NCBI RefSeq assembly: GCF_021735925.1
Contig: NZ_WMEA01000001.1
Span: 3,688,001 to 3,752,000, forward strand
From: Loktanella sp. M215
GTDB lineage: Bacteria > Pseudomonadota > Alphaproteobacteria > Rhodobacterales > Rhodobacteraceae
Direction of reading: 5' to 3'
DNA: 64,000 nucleotides
In this document: positions 36,089 to 47,503 of the stretch, piece after piece
Numbering within the stretch: the stretch's first letter is position 1
Layout of the letters: each line of letters starts with the position of its first letter
Made by a program: the position numbers and the translations under genes
Notes under the pieces: generated by a model
The model's input: the letters and a program-made list of their open reading frames with translations, nothing else
Database searches by the model: none
Told to the model about the DNA's origin: nothing

Positions 36089-36762
36089 ATGCTGCGCAAA
36101 TTCGTCAACGCCCTGACCGGCAGCCCCCGGCCGCGGCGGGTTCACGCCCTGTCCGACGCCGCCGGACGCAGGCGGGCGTGGTGGCATTACCAGTTGGTCG
36201 ATCACGGGTTCCTGCGCTACGGCTGGACCAACTTCGCCGAGATCGCCCCCGGCGTGTTCCGGTCCAACCATCCCCACGCCGGTCGGCTGAAAGACTACAA
36301 GACCCGCGGCATCCGTGCGATCCTGAACCTGCGCGGCGCCAACGGCAGCCCGTCCTTTCTGCTGGAAGAGGCCGCCTGCCTCGCCTCGGGTCTTGATCTG
36401 GTCAGCGTGAAATTCGCCGCCCGCAATGCGCCCAGCCGCGACAAGTTGCTGGAACTGCTGGCCGCCTTCGACACCATTGCGCGGCCCTTCGTGATGCACT
36501 GCAAGTCGGGGGCCGACCGGGCGGGTCTTGCCGCGGCGCTTTACCTGCTGGATCAGGGCGTGCCCCTGAACATCGCCCGCCGCCAGCTCTCGGTCCGCTA
36601 TCTGCACCTGAAGTTCACAAAGACCGGCGTGCAGGACGCGCTGCTGGATGTCTATGCCGCCCGTCTGGCGCAGGGTCCGATCAGCCTGCGCGACTGGGTC
36701 CGCACCGAATACGATCCCGACGTCGTGCGCGCCCGCTTTGCCAGCCGCCGCAGCTTGCCGAT

Positions 36763-36766
<4 letters not shown>
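36089..36766 (+). CDS. Dual-specificity/tyrosine phosphatase-like protein
   Basis: The start ATG at 36089 has AAAGG upstream, giving 225 residues; a longer frame from 35951 is unlikely. The P-loop is HCKSGADRAG (C138 to R144, C-x5-R), preceded by the general-acid loop region KFAARNAPSRDKL and by GVFRSNHPHAGRL. It would hydrolyse a phosphate ester on a protein or lipid. The stop overlaps the next ABC exporter's start as ATGA, pointing to a shared role. Confidence 0.85.
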
Positions 36767-38515
<1,749 letters not shown>

Positions 38516-38523
<8 letters not shown>

Positions 38524-39268
38524 TCGCACGGTACTGGCGGTCAGCGGACCGCAGCGGGTCGAATTCCTGCAGGGGTTGGTCACCAATGATGTCACGCGCG
38601 CCGCAAACGGAATCGTCTATGCGGCCCTGCTGACGCCGCAAGGCAAATACCTTGCGGATTTCTTCATTGTGGGTGAGGCCGACCGCCTGTTGGTCGATGT
38701 AGCCGAGAGTCATGCGAGCCTGCTGCTGCAACGCCTGACCATGTACCGCCTGCGCGCCGACGTGCAGATCGCGCCGACAGACCATGTCGTATCGCGTGGC
38801 ACTGGTCCGGCCCCCGAAGGCGCCCTGCCCGACCCGCGGGATCCGGCGCTGGGATGGCGGCTCTACGGAACACTGGACGTTTCTGACGACACGGACTGGA
38901 CGACGCTGCAGGTGGCGCATCTCGTGCCCGCCACCGGCGTCGACCTCACGCCAGAGACCTATATCCTCGAGGCCGGGTTCGATCGGCTGCACGGCGTCGA
39001 TTTTCGCAAGGGTTGCTTTGTCGGTCAGGAAATCGTGGCCCGGATGAAACACAAGACGACCCTGCGCAAGGGGCTGGTCCGGGTCGCGATCGACGGTGTG
39101 GCGCAGCCGGGGGACGAGATCGCCTCTGGCGACCGGGTGGCCGGGACGCTGCATACGGTGGCAGGGTCGCAGGGGATCGCCTATCTACGCTTTGATCGTG
39201 CGACCGACCTGCACACGACAGGCGCCCGGCTGGTGCCGCACGCAGGCGACATCCCCGATCCATCTTAA
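38516..39268 (+). CDS. ygfZ: Folate-binding YgfZ/GcvT-like protein
   Basis: The 250-residue protein starts with RVEFLQGLVTNDV, matching the GcvT fold, and has the YgfZ signature KGCFVGQEIVARMKHK. Members use tetrahydrofolate to help repair or assemble certain Fe-S enzymes. Start ATG 38516 lies inside the end of the ABC exporter gene, an 8-base overlap. Confidence 0.88.
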
Positions 39269-39322
39269 CGAATTGTTAACATGTCAGGCTCACGGTCCCC
39301 GCAACAGACAAGGGAGGACCTG

Positions 39323-39361
39323 ATGCTGTCATTTCAATCCCCGGCGAACCCACCGGGCTGA
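39323..39361 (+). other. Possible 12-codon reading frame with strong ribosome binding site
   Basis: ATG CTG TCA ... TGA encodes MLSFQSPANPPG and is preceded by GGGAGGA five bases upstream. It sits between the convergent ygfZ and efp genes, downstream of a TTAAC-GAATT-GTTAA inverted repeat (39265-39279). It could be a small peptide or the start of an eroded gene. No family is known. Confidence 0.3.
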
Positions 39362-39372
39362 CCGAGCGCCCG

Positions 39373-39936
39373 TCAGGCGCGTTCGACGTATTCGAACAGT
39401 TCGGTGTTGACGACGATGTCTTCATCCGTGCCTACGAAGGGCGGGATCATGACGCGGACGCCGTTGTCCAGGATCGCGGGCTTGAAGCTGTTGGCCGCTG
39501 TCTGGCCTTTGACCACCGGCTCTGTCTCGACGATCTTGCAGGTGACGCGCAGGGGCAGCGTGACGTTGAGGGCCTCGTCGCCGTAATATTCGATGTGAAC
39601 GACCATGCCGTCCTGCAGGAACGGACGACGGTCACCCAGAATATCGGCGGGCAGCGCGATCTGTTCGTAGGTCTGGCTGTCCATGAAGGTCAGCATGTCG
39701 TCGGTTTCGAACAGGAACTGCTGGTCCTTCTGTTCCAGTTGCACCTTTTCGACCTTGTCGGCGGACCGAAACCGTTCGTTCAGCTTGCGACCGTCGCGCA
39801 GGTTCTTCAGTTCGACCTGGGCGAATGCGCCGCCCTTGCCGGGCTTCACATGATCGACCTTGACCGCAGCCCAAAGGCCACCATCATGTTCCAGAACGTT
39901 GCCGGGGCGAATTTCGTTACCGTTGATTTTGGGCAT
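39373..39936 (-). CDS. efp: Elongation factor P
   Basis: The 187-residue protein has the three beta-barrel layout of EF-P. The site of modification is in the loop [10 protein letters not shown] (K34). [13 protein letters not shown] and [13 protein letters not shown] mark domains II and III. It frees ribosomes stalled on consecutive prolines. It is divergent from the DUF6280-like gene; no lysine-modifying enzyme gene is in the window. Confidence 0.96.
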   Translation of the reverse strand: MPKINGNEIRPGNVLEHDGGLWAAVKVDHVKPGKGGAFAQVELKNLRDGRKLNERFRSADKVEKVQLEQKDQQFLFETDDMLTFMDSQTYEQIALPADILGDRRPFLQDGMVVHIEYYGDEALNVTLPLRVTCKIVETEPVVKGQTAANSFKPAILDNGVRVMIPPFVGTDEDIVVNTELFEYVERA

Positions 39937-40047
39937 GGGTCACTTTGTGTCAAAAATGTGGCGAGAGCTTGATGCTGATGTGACGCGGTCTATATATGGC
40001 GTATGTCCCGCTGGCAAGGCGACTAGATAAGCGATTACCCGCCGGTC

Positions 40048-40068
40048 GCCATGCACTGCTTGCATGGC
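40048..40068. repeat. Perfect hairpin GCCATGCA-CTGCT-TGCATGGC
   Basis: Eight-base perfect arms (40048-40055, 40061-40068) with a 5-base loop lie midway between efp and the DUF6280-like gene. There is no T tract on either strand, so it is not a plain terminator. It may be a structure in a 5' leader or a protein binding site. Confidence 0.5.
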
Positions 40069-40114
40069 AGCCATTCCAAAAGAGGGCCCCCGAATCGCCT
40101 TTGGTCAGGCATAA

Positions 40115-40162
40115 GGGCCTTCTCGCCGGAACCACAAGAGCGAAAAAAAACGAGAAGGACCC
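40115..40162 (+). promoter_or_regulatory. Hairpin that masks the ribosome binding site of the DUF6280-like gene
   Basis: CCTTCTCG (40118-40125) pairs with CGAGAAGG (40151-40158), and GGG (40115-40117) pairs with CCC (40160-40162) with one bulged A. The 3' arm contains the Shine-Dalgarno GAGAAGGA, and the stem ends at the base before the ATG at 40163. The 25-base loop is A-rich. A fold like this suits translational control by temperature, a protein or a small RNA. Confidence 0.6.
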
Positions 40163-40489
40163 ATGATGAGAGATTTCGTCGACGGCACAGCGTTCAACAA
40201 CGAACAGGGCAACCGCGCCCGCAAGCTTTTCGCTGCGGTCGTTCTGGCTGCTTTGGATGATGCCATCGCGGATGACAAGAAGTATGGAAATGGCCCCGAG
40301 CAGATTGCCCGTTGGGCGCGGTCTCGCGATGGTCGCGAAGTGCTGTCGTGTGCCGGTATCGACCCGAACGAACGGGTCGTCTCGGGCCTGATGGAGTTCG
40401 TGGGCAAGGGTGTGCGCACCTCTGTCGCGCTGTCGCGCGAAGAGAGCGAGCGCCGCAATGCCGCCGAACAGGACGCACGCGCCGCCTGA
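40163..40489 (+). CDS. DUF6280-like conserved Rhodobacterales protein
   Basis: The 108-residue soluble protein begins with MMRDFVDGTAFNNEQGNRAR and includes KKYGNGPEQIARWARSRDG, VLSCAGIDPNERV and VGKGVRTSVALSREE. It matches, from memory, a protein found almost unchanged across Rhodobacterales. No signal peptide, membrane helix or enzymatic motif is seen. Strong conservation and the structured leader suggest regulated core physiology. A good terminator follows. Confidence 0.8.
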   Translation: MMRDFVDGTAFNNEQGNRARKLFAAVVLAALDDAIADDKKYGNGPEQIARWARSRDGREVLSCAGIDPNERVVSGLMEFVGKGVRTSVALSREESERRNAAEQDARAA

Positions 40490-40510
40490 TTTCCGCTTCG
40501 ATCCGACTTG

Positions 40511-40543
40511 AAAACGCGGCCCCTGCCAGGGTCGCGTTTTTTT
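40511..40543 (+). terminator. Intrinsic terminator after DUF6280-like gene
   Basis: AAAACGCG...CGCGTTTTTTT with a GC-rich inner stem around GCC is followed by seven T residues (40537-40543), 22 bases after the stop codon. It separates the gene from cobQ. Confidence 0.85.
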
Positions 40544-40585
40544 GTGCGCTATGCGAAAGATCGGCAACATGACGGGGAAAGACGG

Positions 40586-42043
40586 ATGACCAAAGCCATC
40601 ATGATACAAGGTGCCGGATCGAACGTCGGCAAGTCGATGCTGGTCGCGGGGCTGGCGCGCGCGGCGACGCGGCGCGGTCTGCGCGTCGCCCCCTTCAAGC
40701 CGCAGAACATGTCCAACAACGCCGCCGTCACCGTCGACGGCGGAGAGATCGGGCGCGCACAGGCGCTGCAGGCCCTCGCCTGTGGTCGCGACCCGGTCGT
40801 CGACATGAACCCGGTACTGCTGAAGCCCGAAACCGACATCGGCGCGCAGGTCATCCTGCGCGGCCACCGCATCGCGACGGTGCAGGCGCGCGACTATGGC
40901 CGCATGAAGGCGCAACTGCTGCCAGAGGTGCTGGACAGCTTTCATCGCCTGGCCCGCACCTGCGATCTGGTCATCGTCGAAGGCGCCGGCAGTCCGGCAG
41001 AGGTCAACCTGCGCCAAGGGGACATCGCCAACATGGGTTTTGCCAGTGCAGCACGTGTCCCCGTGGTGCTGATCGGCGACATCGACCGTGGCGGCGTCAT
41101 CGCGCAGATGGTCGGGACCCACGCCGTGCTGGATCCGGCCGACCTCGCGCTGATCAAGGGCTTTGCGATCAACAAGTTCCGTGGCGACCCTGCCCTCTTT
41201 GCCGCTGGCATGGACGTGATTACAGACCACACCGGTTGGCAGCCGCTGGGCATCCTGCCGTGGTTCGCCGACGCCTGGCGCTTGCCGGCAGAGGACGTGA
41301 TGGACATCGCCAGCCGCCCCGGCGGGCCGCTGCGCATCGCCGTGCCCCGCCTGAACCGAATCGCGAATTTCGACGACCTCGACCCGCTGTCCATGACACC
41401 CGACGTCAGTGTCGAGATCGTGGCAGAGGGGCGCCCCCTCCCCCTCGACGCGGATCTGATCCTGCTGCCGGGGTCGAAATCGACCATCGCGGATCTTGCG
41501 CATTTTCGCGCCCAAGGCTGGGACATCGACCTTGCCGCGCATATCCGGCGCGGTGGCCATGTGCTGGGCCTGTGCGGTGGATACCAGATGCTGGGACGCC
41601 AGATCGCCGATCCCGACGGGATCGAGGGACCGCCTGCCAGCGCGCCCGGACTGGGGCATCTGGATGTCGTCACAGTCATGGGGCAGCAGAAACGGCTGGC
41701 GCAGGCGCAGGCGACCTATTTGCCCACGGGCGACGCGGTGTCGGGTTATGAAATCCATATGGGCCAGACCACAGGACCGGACAGGGCGCGCGCCTGGCTG
41801 GCGCTGGACGGCCATACAGATGGCGCACAAAGCGCCGATGGTCGCGTCATGGGCTGCTATCTGCACGGTCTCTTCGCTGCGGACGCCTTTCGCGCGGCCT
41901 ATCTGTCCCGACTGGGACAGACGATTGCGACAGGCGACTACGGCGCCACGGTGCAGGATACATTGGACGCTTTAGCAGATCACATCGCGGCACACCTCGA
42001 CGTGGACCGTATTCTTGATCTGGCTGCCGAGGTCGGGCGCTAG
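40586..42043 (+). CDS. cobQ: Cobyric acid synthase
   Basis: The 485-residue glutamine amidotransferase begins [14 protein letters not shown] (P-loop-like) with [12 protein letters not shown], then [20 protein letters not shown], and ends with a class I glutaminase domain carrying the nucleophile in [12 protein letters not shown] and YLHGLFAAD. It amidates four side chains of adenosylcobyrinic diamide in cobalamin synthesis. No cobalamin riboswitch fits in the 96-base upstream gap, and no other cob gene is in the window. Confidence 0.93.
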   Translation: MTKAIMIQGAGSNVGKSMLVAGLARAATRRGLRVAPFKPQNMSNNAAVTVDGGEIGRAQALQALACGRDPVVDMNPVLLKPETDIGAQVILRGHRIATVQARDYGRMKAQLLPEVLDSFHRLARTCDLVIVEGAGSPAEVNLRQGDIANMGFASAARVPVVLIGDIDRGGVIAQMVGTHAVLDPADLALIKGFAINKFRGDPALFAAGMDVITDHTGWQPLGILPWFADAWRLPAEDVMDIASRPGGPLRIAVPRLNRIANFDDLDPLSMTPDVSVEIVAEGRPLPLDADLILLPGSKSTIADLAHFRAQGWDIDLAAHIRRGGHVLGLCGGYQMLGRQIADPDGIEGPPASAPGLGHLDVVTVMGQQKRLAQAQATYLPTGDAVSGYEIHMGQTTGPDRARAWLALDGHTDGAQSADGRVMGCYLHGLFAADAFRAAYLSRLGQTIATGDYGATVQDTLDALADHIAAHLDVDRILDLAAEVGR

Positions 42044-42915
42044 TCGAAATCCTGCGTCGTCAGGACGCGGTGTATTTCACGCCGCACCAGCTTGCGCACA
42101 TTGTGGGTAATCCGCTCACCCAGCTTGCCCTGCAACTCGTCCCGCACGATCTGGCGCACCATATCACGCAAGGCAGCCTCGTCGATCAGACCGGTCCCGT
42201 TCAGGTACTGGTCAAGCGGATCTTCCGGATCGGCACCCAGTCCGGGGCCGCCGATCAGGTCATCCTCGAACCCGTCGCCGCCATCCTCGGTGCGGATGAC
42301 GTTTTCAGCGCGATGATGGCGAAATTCAGGAACCGTGTCATCGCCGGCGTCGCCATACCGCCGTGCCGCCTCGACCAAGGTCGCGGGCCAGGCGGCCGCG
42401 TCGGCGGGCGCCGGTGCCAGATTTTCTTCTTTCAGCTCTTCAGCATCCGAAATCTCGGTCTGGTCACGGAACCCGGCGCGCGCCCAGCCCGGCTCTGTCT
42501 GCGTCCCTGTGCCATCCGGCTCCCATTCGTCCGGCTGTTCCCTGACCGCGGCCTCAAGCTCTGCGATCGTGGCCAGCAGACTGACCCGGTCCTGCACCTT
42601 GACCGATTCGGACAGGTCCGAGTCGGGCGCCGATTTGTCAGCCGCGGTGGCGGGCCGTTCGATTCGGTGACGCGGCCCGAGGATGACCGGCGCCGCGACA
42701 GCATCTGCAGACACATGGTCCGCCGGATCGACAGAGGTCTTGTCCGCCCCATCCATATCGGGGGTGTCCACGCGCAGCGCAGGGGTCAACACCAGCTTTG
42801 GCGCACGCGGCACGACCACGGCCCGTGGTGCCGTGTCCTGACCGCCTTCTGCAACCAGCCGCCGGATGGAAGACAGAACATCCTCTATTTCGACGTTGGT
42901 CATCGGATCAGACAT
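42040..42915 (-). CDS. PopZ-like acidic protein with conserved N- and C-terminal helices
   Basis: The start ATG at 42915 has AGAGG upstream; 291 residues. Layout: a short N-terminal helix [17 protein letters not shown], about 200 residues of Asp/Glu/Pro/Ala-rich low-complexity sequence, and a C-terminal helical part ([18 protein letters not shown] and [14 protein letters not shown]). This matches the design of PopZ, whose N-terminus reads like ILASIRRII and whose C-terminus forms the oligomer. Sequence identity is low, so a polar-organising role is a proposal. The 3' end overlaps cobQ by 4 bases. Confidence 0.6.
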   Translation of the reverse strand: MSDPMTNVEIEDVLSSIRRLVAEGGQDTAPRAVVVPRAPKLVLTPALRVDTPDMDGADKTSVDPADHVSADAVAAPVILGPRHRIERPATAADKSAPDSDLSESVKVQDRVSLLATIAELEAAVREQPDEWEPDGTGTQTEPGWARAGFRDQTEISDAEELKEENLAPAPADAAAWPATLVEAARRYGDAGDDTVPEFRHHRAENVIRTEDGGDGFEDDLIGGPGLGADPEDPLDQYLNGTGLIDEAALRDMVRQIVRDELQGKLGERITHNVRKLVRREIHRVLTTQDFD

Positions 42916-42991
42916 GGTGTGCCTCTGCATTGCGCCCTCAGACTAGGTTACGCTGGACCGGGTTAGCAAACAACCAACACTGTCGTTGTTG

Positions 42992-44356
42992 CTATTGGCC
43001 GATGGCCCGCAGGACACGGTCCAACGCCTGTCCCTGTTCGGACAGCGCCGCAGGGGCATCCTTGACGAGGTTGTAATACGCCGCCGGATCGTACTGCTGC
43101 ACCGGCAGGTTCAGATGGTCCGCCGTCAGCAGGCCCACGGCTGACAGCACGGCATAAGAGGCGTTTACCTCTGCCTCTTGCGCCGTGATGACGTTGGCGC
43201 GGGCGTTCAGCAGATTCTGTTCCGCGTTCAGCACGTCCAAGGTCGTCCGCGCCCCAAGGGTCGCTTCTTCGCGGATGCCTTCGAAGGCGACACGGGCGGC
43301 ACGCACCTGTTCATCGGTGGATTGCAGCGACGCGCGTGCGGCCTGCAGGACAGCGTAGGCATTCGAGACCTGCTGAATGACACTCAGCGACGCCAGATGC
43401 AGACCGGCCCTCGCCTGATCGCGCTGGGCTTGCGCCTGTCTGACGCCGGCGGGCAAGGCACCGCCGTTGTAGATCGGACCACCCAGCGACAGGGTCACGG
43501 ACCGTCCGACGATACCGGTGTTGGCATCTACGCCGACCCGTCCCGACAAGGTCGCATTGGGCACATAGGCGGCCTCGGCCACCTTGATTCCCAATTCCCG
43601 CACCGTCACAGAATGTTGCGCCTGCAAAACCTGTGGATGGTTGCGGACGGCCAGAGTCTCTGCCTCGTTTTCCGTGCGCGACACCGGTGCCGGCGACACC
43701 GCCACAAGTGTGCCCGGCTTGCGCCCGACGGCAACCGAGAATTCCGCAGCCGCCTGTTCAGCATCGCCGCGTGCGGTCGCAAGAAGGCTTTGCGCGGATG
43801 CAACGCTGGCCTGGGCCAGTGCCACATCGGTCCGGGTGACCTCGCCCACGTCAAAGCGGTCCTGTGCGGCCTGCAGTTCCTGCTGCAGGACGCGCAGGTT
43901 GTTCTGGCGCAGACTGATGAATTCAGCGGTGCTGCGGACCGAGTTATACGCCTGGACCGCCCGCAGCAGCACCTGCTGCTCCACGTCGCGCAGTGATTCG
44001 CGCGTGGCGAGCACGAGTTCCTTCTGAGCCTCGCGGCCAATGCGATTGGCGCCACCGTCGAACAGGGTCAGATCGGCGTTCAGGCTCAACTGTGCCGTAA
44101 TCGTATCGGCGCTGGGCTGACGCGGGGCCTGACTGGCCGCCGTGGCGGCCCAGCTGATCACCGGCAGCAGGCGCGAGGTGGCAAGGGCCACATCCTCGTC
44201 GGCGGCGCGCAGGACCGCACGGTTCTGCGCCAGCAGACCGGAGTTGGTGTAGGCATCGGTCAGCGTCTGGGCCAGCGTTTCCGCCGACAGCGCCGTGGCA
44301 GACAGGGCAAGACAGATCGCCGCCACCCCCTGGCGCAACATCCGGCGCCCCCTCAT
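42992..44356 (-). CDS. tolC: TolC-family outer-membrane efflux protein
   Basis: The 454-residue protein has a signal peptide ([17 protein letters not shown]) and two TolC/OEP repeats, each a long alpha-hairpin: [21 protein letters not shown]...[20 protein letters not shown] and the matching [16 protein letters not shown]...[18 protein letters not shown]. It forms the outer-membrane channel of type I secretion and RND efflux. Its start overlaps the upstream methyltransferase stop as ATGA. Confidence 0.92.
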   Translation of the reverse strand: MRGRRMLRQGVAAICLALSATALSAETLAQTLTDAYTNSGLLAQNRAVLRAADEDVALATSRLLPVISWAATAASQAPRQPSADTITAQLSLNADLTLFDGGANRIGREAQKELVLATRESLRDVEQQVLLRAVQAYNSVRSTAEFISLRQNNLRVLQQELQAAQDRFDVGEVTRTDVALAQASVASAQSLLATARGDAEQAAAEFSVAVGRKPGTLVAVSPAPVSRTENEAETLAVRNHPQVLQAQHSVTVRELGIKVAEAAYVPNATLSGRVGVDANTGIVGRSVTLSLGGPIYNGGALPAGVRQAQAQRDQARAGLHLASLSVIQQVSNAYAVLQAARASLQSTDEQVRAARVAFEGIREEATLGARTTLDVLNAEQNLLNARANVITAQEAEVNASYAVLSAVGLLTADHLNLPVQQYDPAAYYNLVKDAPAALSEQGQALDRVLRAIGQ

Positions 44357-45048
44357 AGCGCGAACGCCCGGTCGCGGGTGAAGCCGGCGAGCGTCGGTGC
44401 GCCGGCGTTGAAGGCGTAACGCCATGTCACGCCACTGTCCGACTTCAGGCCGATCCGCACGGTGCCCAGCGCGCCTTCGGCAAAGAGCGCGGCGATCCGG
44501 CCACCGGGCCGCAGCTGATCGGTCAGCGCGGCGGGGACGACTTCGACCGCACCATGAATGATGATGGCGTCATAGGGTCCGGACTTGGCCACGCCCTCGG
44601 CCAGCGGGCCGGTCATGACGGCGGCATTGTCGATTCCGGCGTCCGACAGATTCGTCTGCGCCTCGGCGGCGCGGTCTGCGTCATCCTCGAGGCCGACGAC
44701 AAAGGACACGATCCGTGCGGCGACGGCAGCGGAATAACCCAGACCGCACCCCACATCGAGCATCACGTCGCCGGGCTGCACGTCCAGCGCATCCAGCATT
44801 TTCGACAGGGTGCGGGGTTCCAGCATCGTGCGTCCGCCCGGCAGCGTCAGGTTCTCTCCGACGTAGGCGGCCTCGCGCAGGGACGCGGGCACGAAATCCT
44901 CGCGCGGCACGGACAGCATCGCATCGATGATGGGAAATTTGGTCACGTCAGAGGGTCGCACCTGCGTGTCGACCATCATCGTGCGGCGGGCCTCGAAGTT
45001 TGCCAAGATCTTTACTTCCGTTCGCATTGATTGCTGCAGGGATGCCAT
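44353..45048 (-). CDS. Protein-L-isoaspartate O-methyltransferase family protein
   Basis: The 231-residue protein shows SAM-binding [29 protein letters not shown] and a PCMT-like N-terminus ([18 protein letters not shown]). The ATG at 45048 is kept because GGAAGG lies six bases upstream; a TTG 75 bases later is the alternative. The usual PCMT active-site segment is altered, as in the alphaproteobacterial subgroup next to tolC, so repair of isoaspartate is not assured. Confidence 0.85.
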   Translation of the reverse strand: MASLQQSMRTEVKILANFEARRTMMVDTQVRPSDVTKFPIIDAMLSVPREDFVPASLREAAYVGENLTLPGGRTMLEPRTLSKMLDALDVQPGDVMLDVGCGLGYSAAVAARIVSFVVGLEDDADRAAEAQTNLSDAGIDNAAVMTGPLAEGVAKSGPYDAIIIHGAVEVVPAALTDQLRPGGRIAALFAEGALGTVRIGLKSDSGVTWRYAFNAGAPTLAGFTRDRAFAL

Positions 45049-45143
45049 AGGCTGCCTTCCGGGGCAACGCGCGATTGCGCACAGGTTGCATTGCGCACCG
45101 GCACCTGTGGCCTTGCCGCTTCGCCCGGCCCGACCCCGCCGGA

Positions 45144-46118
45144 TCAGTCCGGCCCCGTGGACCGGTTGCGAATCCGCTCTTCCAGCAGGGCAAGGATGCG
45201 GACGACGGCTGGCGCATGGGCCGCCTGCCGCAGCGACACCAGACCATAAGGATCGACGGCCATATCGCGGGCGACGTCCAGAACGCGCACATCGCCGTTC
45301 AGGCGGTTGGCCGACACCAGCACGTCCGCCACCGACCGCGCCACGGGCGCGACGACATTGGTATCGGATATGATGCCCAGCGTCAGCAGCAGCGATGACG
45401 TGGACAGGATGCGCGACGGCGGCGGCAGGTCGTGACGCAGCAGATACGCCTCGACCGCGCGGCGCAGCAGCCCGCCGGGCGCCTGCATCACCCAGTCGTG
45501 CGCCAGCGTATCCTTCAGCGTCAGATCGGTCTTGCGCAACAGGGGGTGATCCTTGCGCACCAGCAGGGCGATCGGCTCGGGGCCGATATGGCGGATGGTG
45601 ACGTCACGCGGGTTGGCGTTCGCCAGCACGCGCCCGATGTAGAAGTCGATCCTGTGGGCAAAGAGCGCATCCGCCAGCATGTCAGAGGTATCGACGGTCA
45701 CATCGAACTCGATCTCGGGGTAGGTCACGCGCATGTCGCGGATCAGCGGCAGCACCAGTTCCAGCCCCGGCCCGGTCACGGTGCCGATGCGCACCACACC
45801 ACCGGTCCCGCTAGCCAGCATCTCGACCTCGTCAAAGGCGATCGCGATGTCGCGCAGCGCACTCCGCGCGCGGCGGGCCAGCAACGCACCGGCCTGCGTC
45901 AGCACGACACCGCGCGGATGCCGGTCGAACAACGGCGTGCCGGCCGTCCGCTCCAGCTCTGCCAGCAGCCGAGAGGCGGCAGGCTGCGTCATGCCGACCT
46001 GTGCCGCCGCACCCGAGATCTGCCCCACATCGGCCACGGCCAGCAGAAGGCGCAGTTGCGGCAGGCGCAATCTGGCCTGTATCAAAGCGGCCGCCGTCTT
46101 GTCCGAAGCCTGCGCCAT
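45144..46118 (-). CDS. LysR-family regulator, GbpR-like
   Basis: The start at [10 protein letters not shown] has AAGG upstream; 324 residues. The helix-turn-helix [24 protein letters not shown] is followed by the effector-binding domain ([20 protein letters not shown]). It is divergent from a ChvE-type binding protein gene, the same layout as Agrobacterium gbpR-chvE, so it probably responds to arabinose/galactose-type sugars. The shared upstream region has paired repeats. Confidence 0.8.
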   Translation of the reverse strand: MAQASDKTAAALIQARLRLPQLRLLLAVADVGQISGAAAQVGMTQPAASRLLAELERTAGTPLFDRHPRGVVLTQAGALLARRARSALRDIAIAFDEVEMLASGTGGVVRIGTVTGPGLELVLPLIRDMRVTYPEIEFDVTVDTSDMLADALFAHRIDFYIGRVLANANPRDVTIRHIGPEPIALLVRKDHPLLRKTDLTLKDTLAHDWVMQAPGGLLRRAVEAYLLRHDLPPPSRILSTSSLLLTLGIISDTNVVAPVARSVADVLVSANRLNGDVRVLDVARDMAVDPYGLVSLRQAAHAPAVVRILALLEERIRNRSTGPD

Positions 46119-46142
46119 GTCATCCCTTCCTGTCGCGCCAAC

Positions 46143-46249
46143 TTGGCATACCAATAAACGCATATCCAGAGACGAAAAATGAATTTGAAAATCATACCCG
46201 CAAAGATCAACGTATCCGGGCAGAGGCGACCACCGGACATTCACCGGAC
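46143..46249. promoter_or_regulatory. Repeat-rich divergent promoter region of gbpR-like and chvE-like genes
   Basis: An inverted pair TTGG-CATA-CCAA lies at 46143-46154. Two direct copies of CACCGGAC occur at 46231-46238 and 46242-46249, 11 bases apart, so on the same DNA face. Both fit operator sites for the divergent LysR-type regulator, without proof. Confidence 0.45.
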
Positions 46250-46327
46250 CGGATGCGCACTGCCCAACACAATCGTGCGGGCGTCTTCGGGAGGAAACTG
46301 AAGCAGCACTGCGCAAGGGAGGACGAC

Positions 46328-47389
46328 ATGAACATTCTGAAATCCATGCTGGCGACGACGGCACTCGTCGCGATGACCGGCGGCGCCTGGGCGCAGGACG
46401 CGGGCTATGTGGGCATCGCGATGCCGACCAAGTCCTCGGCCCGCTGGATCGCCGACGGCGACAACATGGTCAAGCAATTCGAAGAGGCCGGTTTCACCGT
46501 CGATCTGCAATACGCCGACGACGATATTCCCAACCAGCTCGCGCAGATCGAGAACATGATCACCAAGGGCGTCGACGTCCTCGTGATCGCTGCCATCGAC
46601 GGCACGACCCTGTCAAACGCGCTGGCCAATGCCGCAGCCGCAGACATCGACGTGGTGGCCTACGACCGCCTGATCCGCGACAGCGGGGACGTCAGCTATT
46701 ACGCGACCTTCGACAACTTCAAGGTCGGCGTACAGCAGGCGACGACGCTGGTGGACGGCCTGAAAGAGCGTTTCCCCGACACCAAGCCGTGGAACGTCGA
46801 ACTTTTCGGCGGCAGCCCTGACGACAACAACGCCTATTTCTTCTACAACGGTGCCATGTCGGTGCTGCAGCCGCTGATCGACAGCGGTGACGTCGTCATT
46901 CCGTCCGGCCAGATGGGCATGGATCAGGTCGGCACGCTGCGCTGGGACGGCTCCGTCGCGCAGGCGCGCATGGATAACCTGCTCTCCGCCAACTACACCG
47001 ACAAGCAGGTGAACGCGGTGCTGTCGCCCTACGACGGTCTGTCCATCGGCATCCTGTCCTCGCTCAAGGGTGTGGGCTACGGGTCCGGCGATCTGGCGAT
47101 GCCGATCGTGTCCGGTCAGGACGCTGAAATCCAGTCGGTGAAATCGATCCTCGCGGACGAGCAGTTTTCGACCATCTTCAAGGACACCCGCGAACTGGCC
47201 CGCGTCACCGTGGGCATGGTCGAGGCGCTGCTGAACGACGGCGAGCCCGAGATCAACGACACCGAGACCTATGACAACGGCGTCAAGGTCGTCCCCGCCT
47301 ACCTGCTGGAGCCGGTGCCCGTGACCAAGGCCGACGTGCAGTCGGTCCTGATCGACAGCGGTTACTACACCGAAGACCAGATCAAGTGA
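46328..47389 (+). CDS. chvE: Monosaccharide ABC transporter substrate-binding protein (ChvE-like)
   Basis: The start [16 protein letters not shown] begins a signal peptide ending at AWA-QD; 353 residues in all. It is a type I periplasmic sugar-binding protein with [16 protein letters not shown], the [16 protein letters not shown] loop and [19 protein letters not shown] near the end. ChvE binds arabinose, galactose, glucose and related sugars. It is first of a transport-catabolism operon and is preceded by GGGAGG. Confidence 0.92.
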   Translation: MNILKSMLATTALVAMTGGAWAQDAGYVGIAMPTKSSARWIADGDNMVKQFEEAGFTVDLQYADDDIPNQLAQIENMITKGVDVLVIAAIDGTTLSNALANAAAADIDVVAYDRLIRDSGDVSYYATFDNFKVGVQQATTLVDGLKERFPDTKPWNVELFGGSPDDNNAYFFYNGAMSVLQPLIDSGDVVIPSGQMGMDQVGTLRWDGSVAQARMDNLLSANYTDKQVNAVLSPYDGLSIGILSSLKGVGYGSGDLAMPIVSGQDAEIQSVKSILADEQFSTIFKDTRELARVTVGMVEALLNDGEPEINDTETYDNGVKVVPAYLLEPVPVTKADVQSVLIDSGYYTEDQIK

Positions 47390-47437
47390 TCCTCCCTGTC
47401 GGCGGGGGATGCGGGGTCCGCATCACCTGACGACGCT

Positions 47438-47482
47438 GGCCCCCGTCATCCGGCGCCTCGGCGCGGACCGGGGGCCGTTTTT
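47438..47482 (+). terminator. Hairpin with T tract between chvE and gguA
   Basis: GGCCCCCG (47438-47445) pairs with CGGGGGCC (47469-47476), followed by T5 (47478-47482). Within one operon this probably acts as a partial terminator that makes the binding-protein transcript more abundant than the rest. Confidence 0.65.
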
Positions 47483-47503
47483 CCCATTGCGCCGGGGGGC
47501 ATC

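Noticed and set aside
40490..40585. Cobalamin riboswitch before cobQ
   Set aside because: The gap is 96 bases and is mostly taken by an intrinsic terminator; no B12-box-like sequence is visible.
39950..41866. Very long minus-strand open frame opposite cobQ
   Set aside because: It is a shadow of cobQ and the DUF6280-like gene, low in family-like sequence and rich in His/Gln/Arg.
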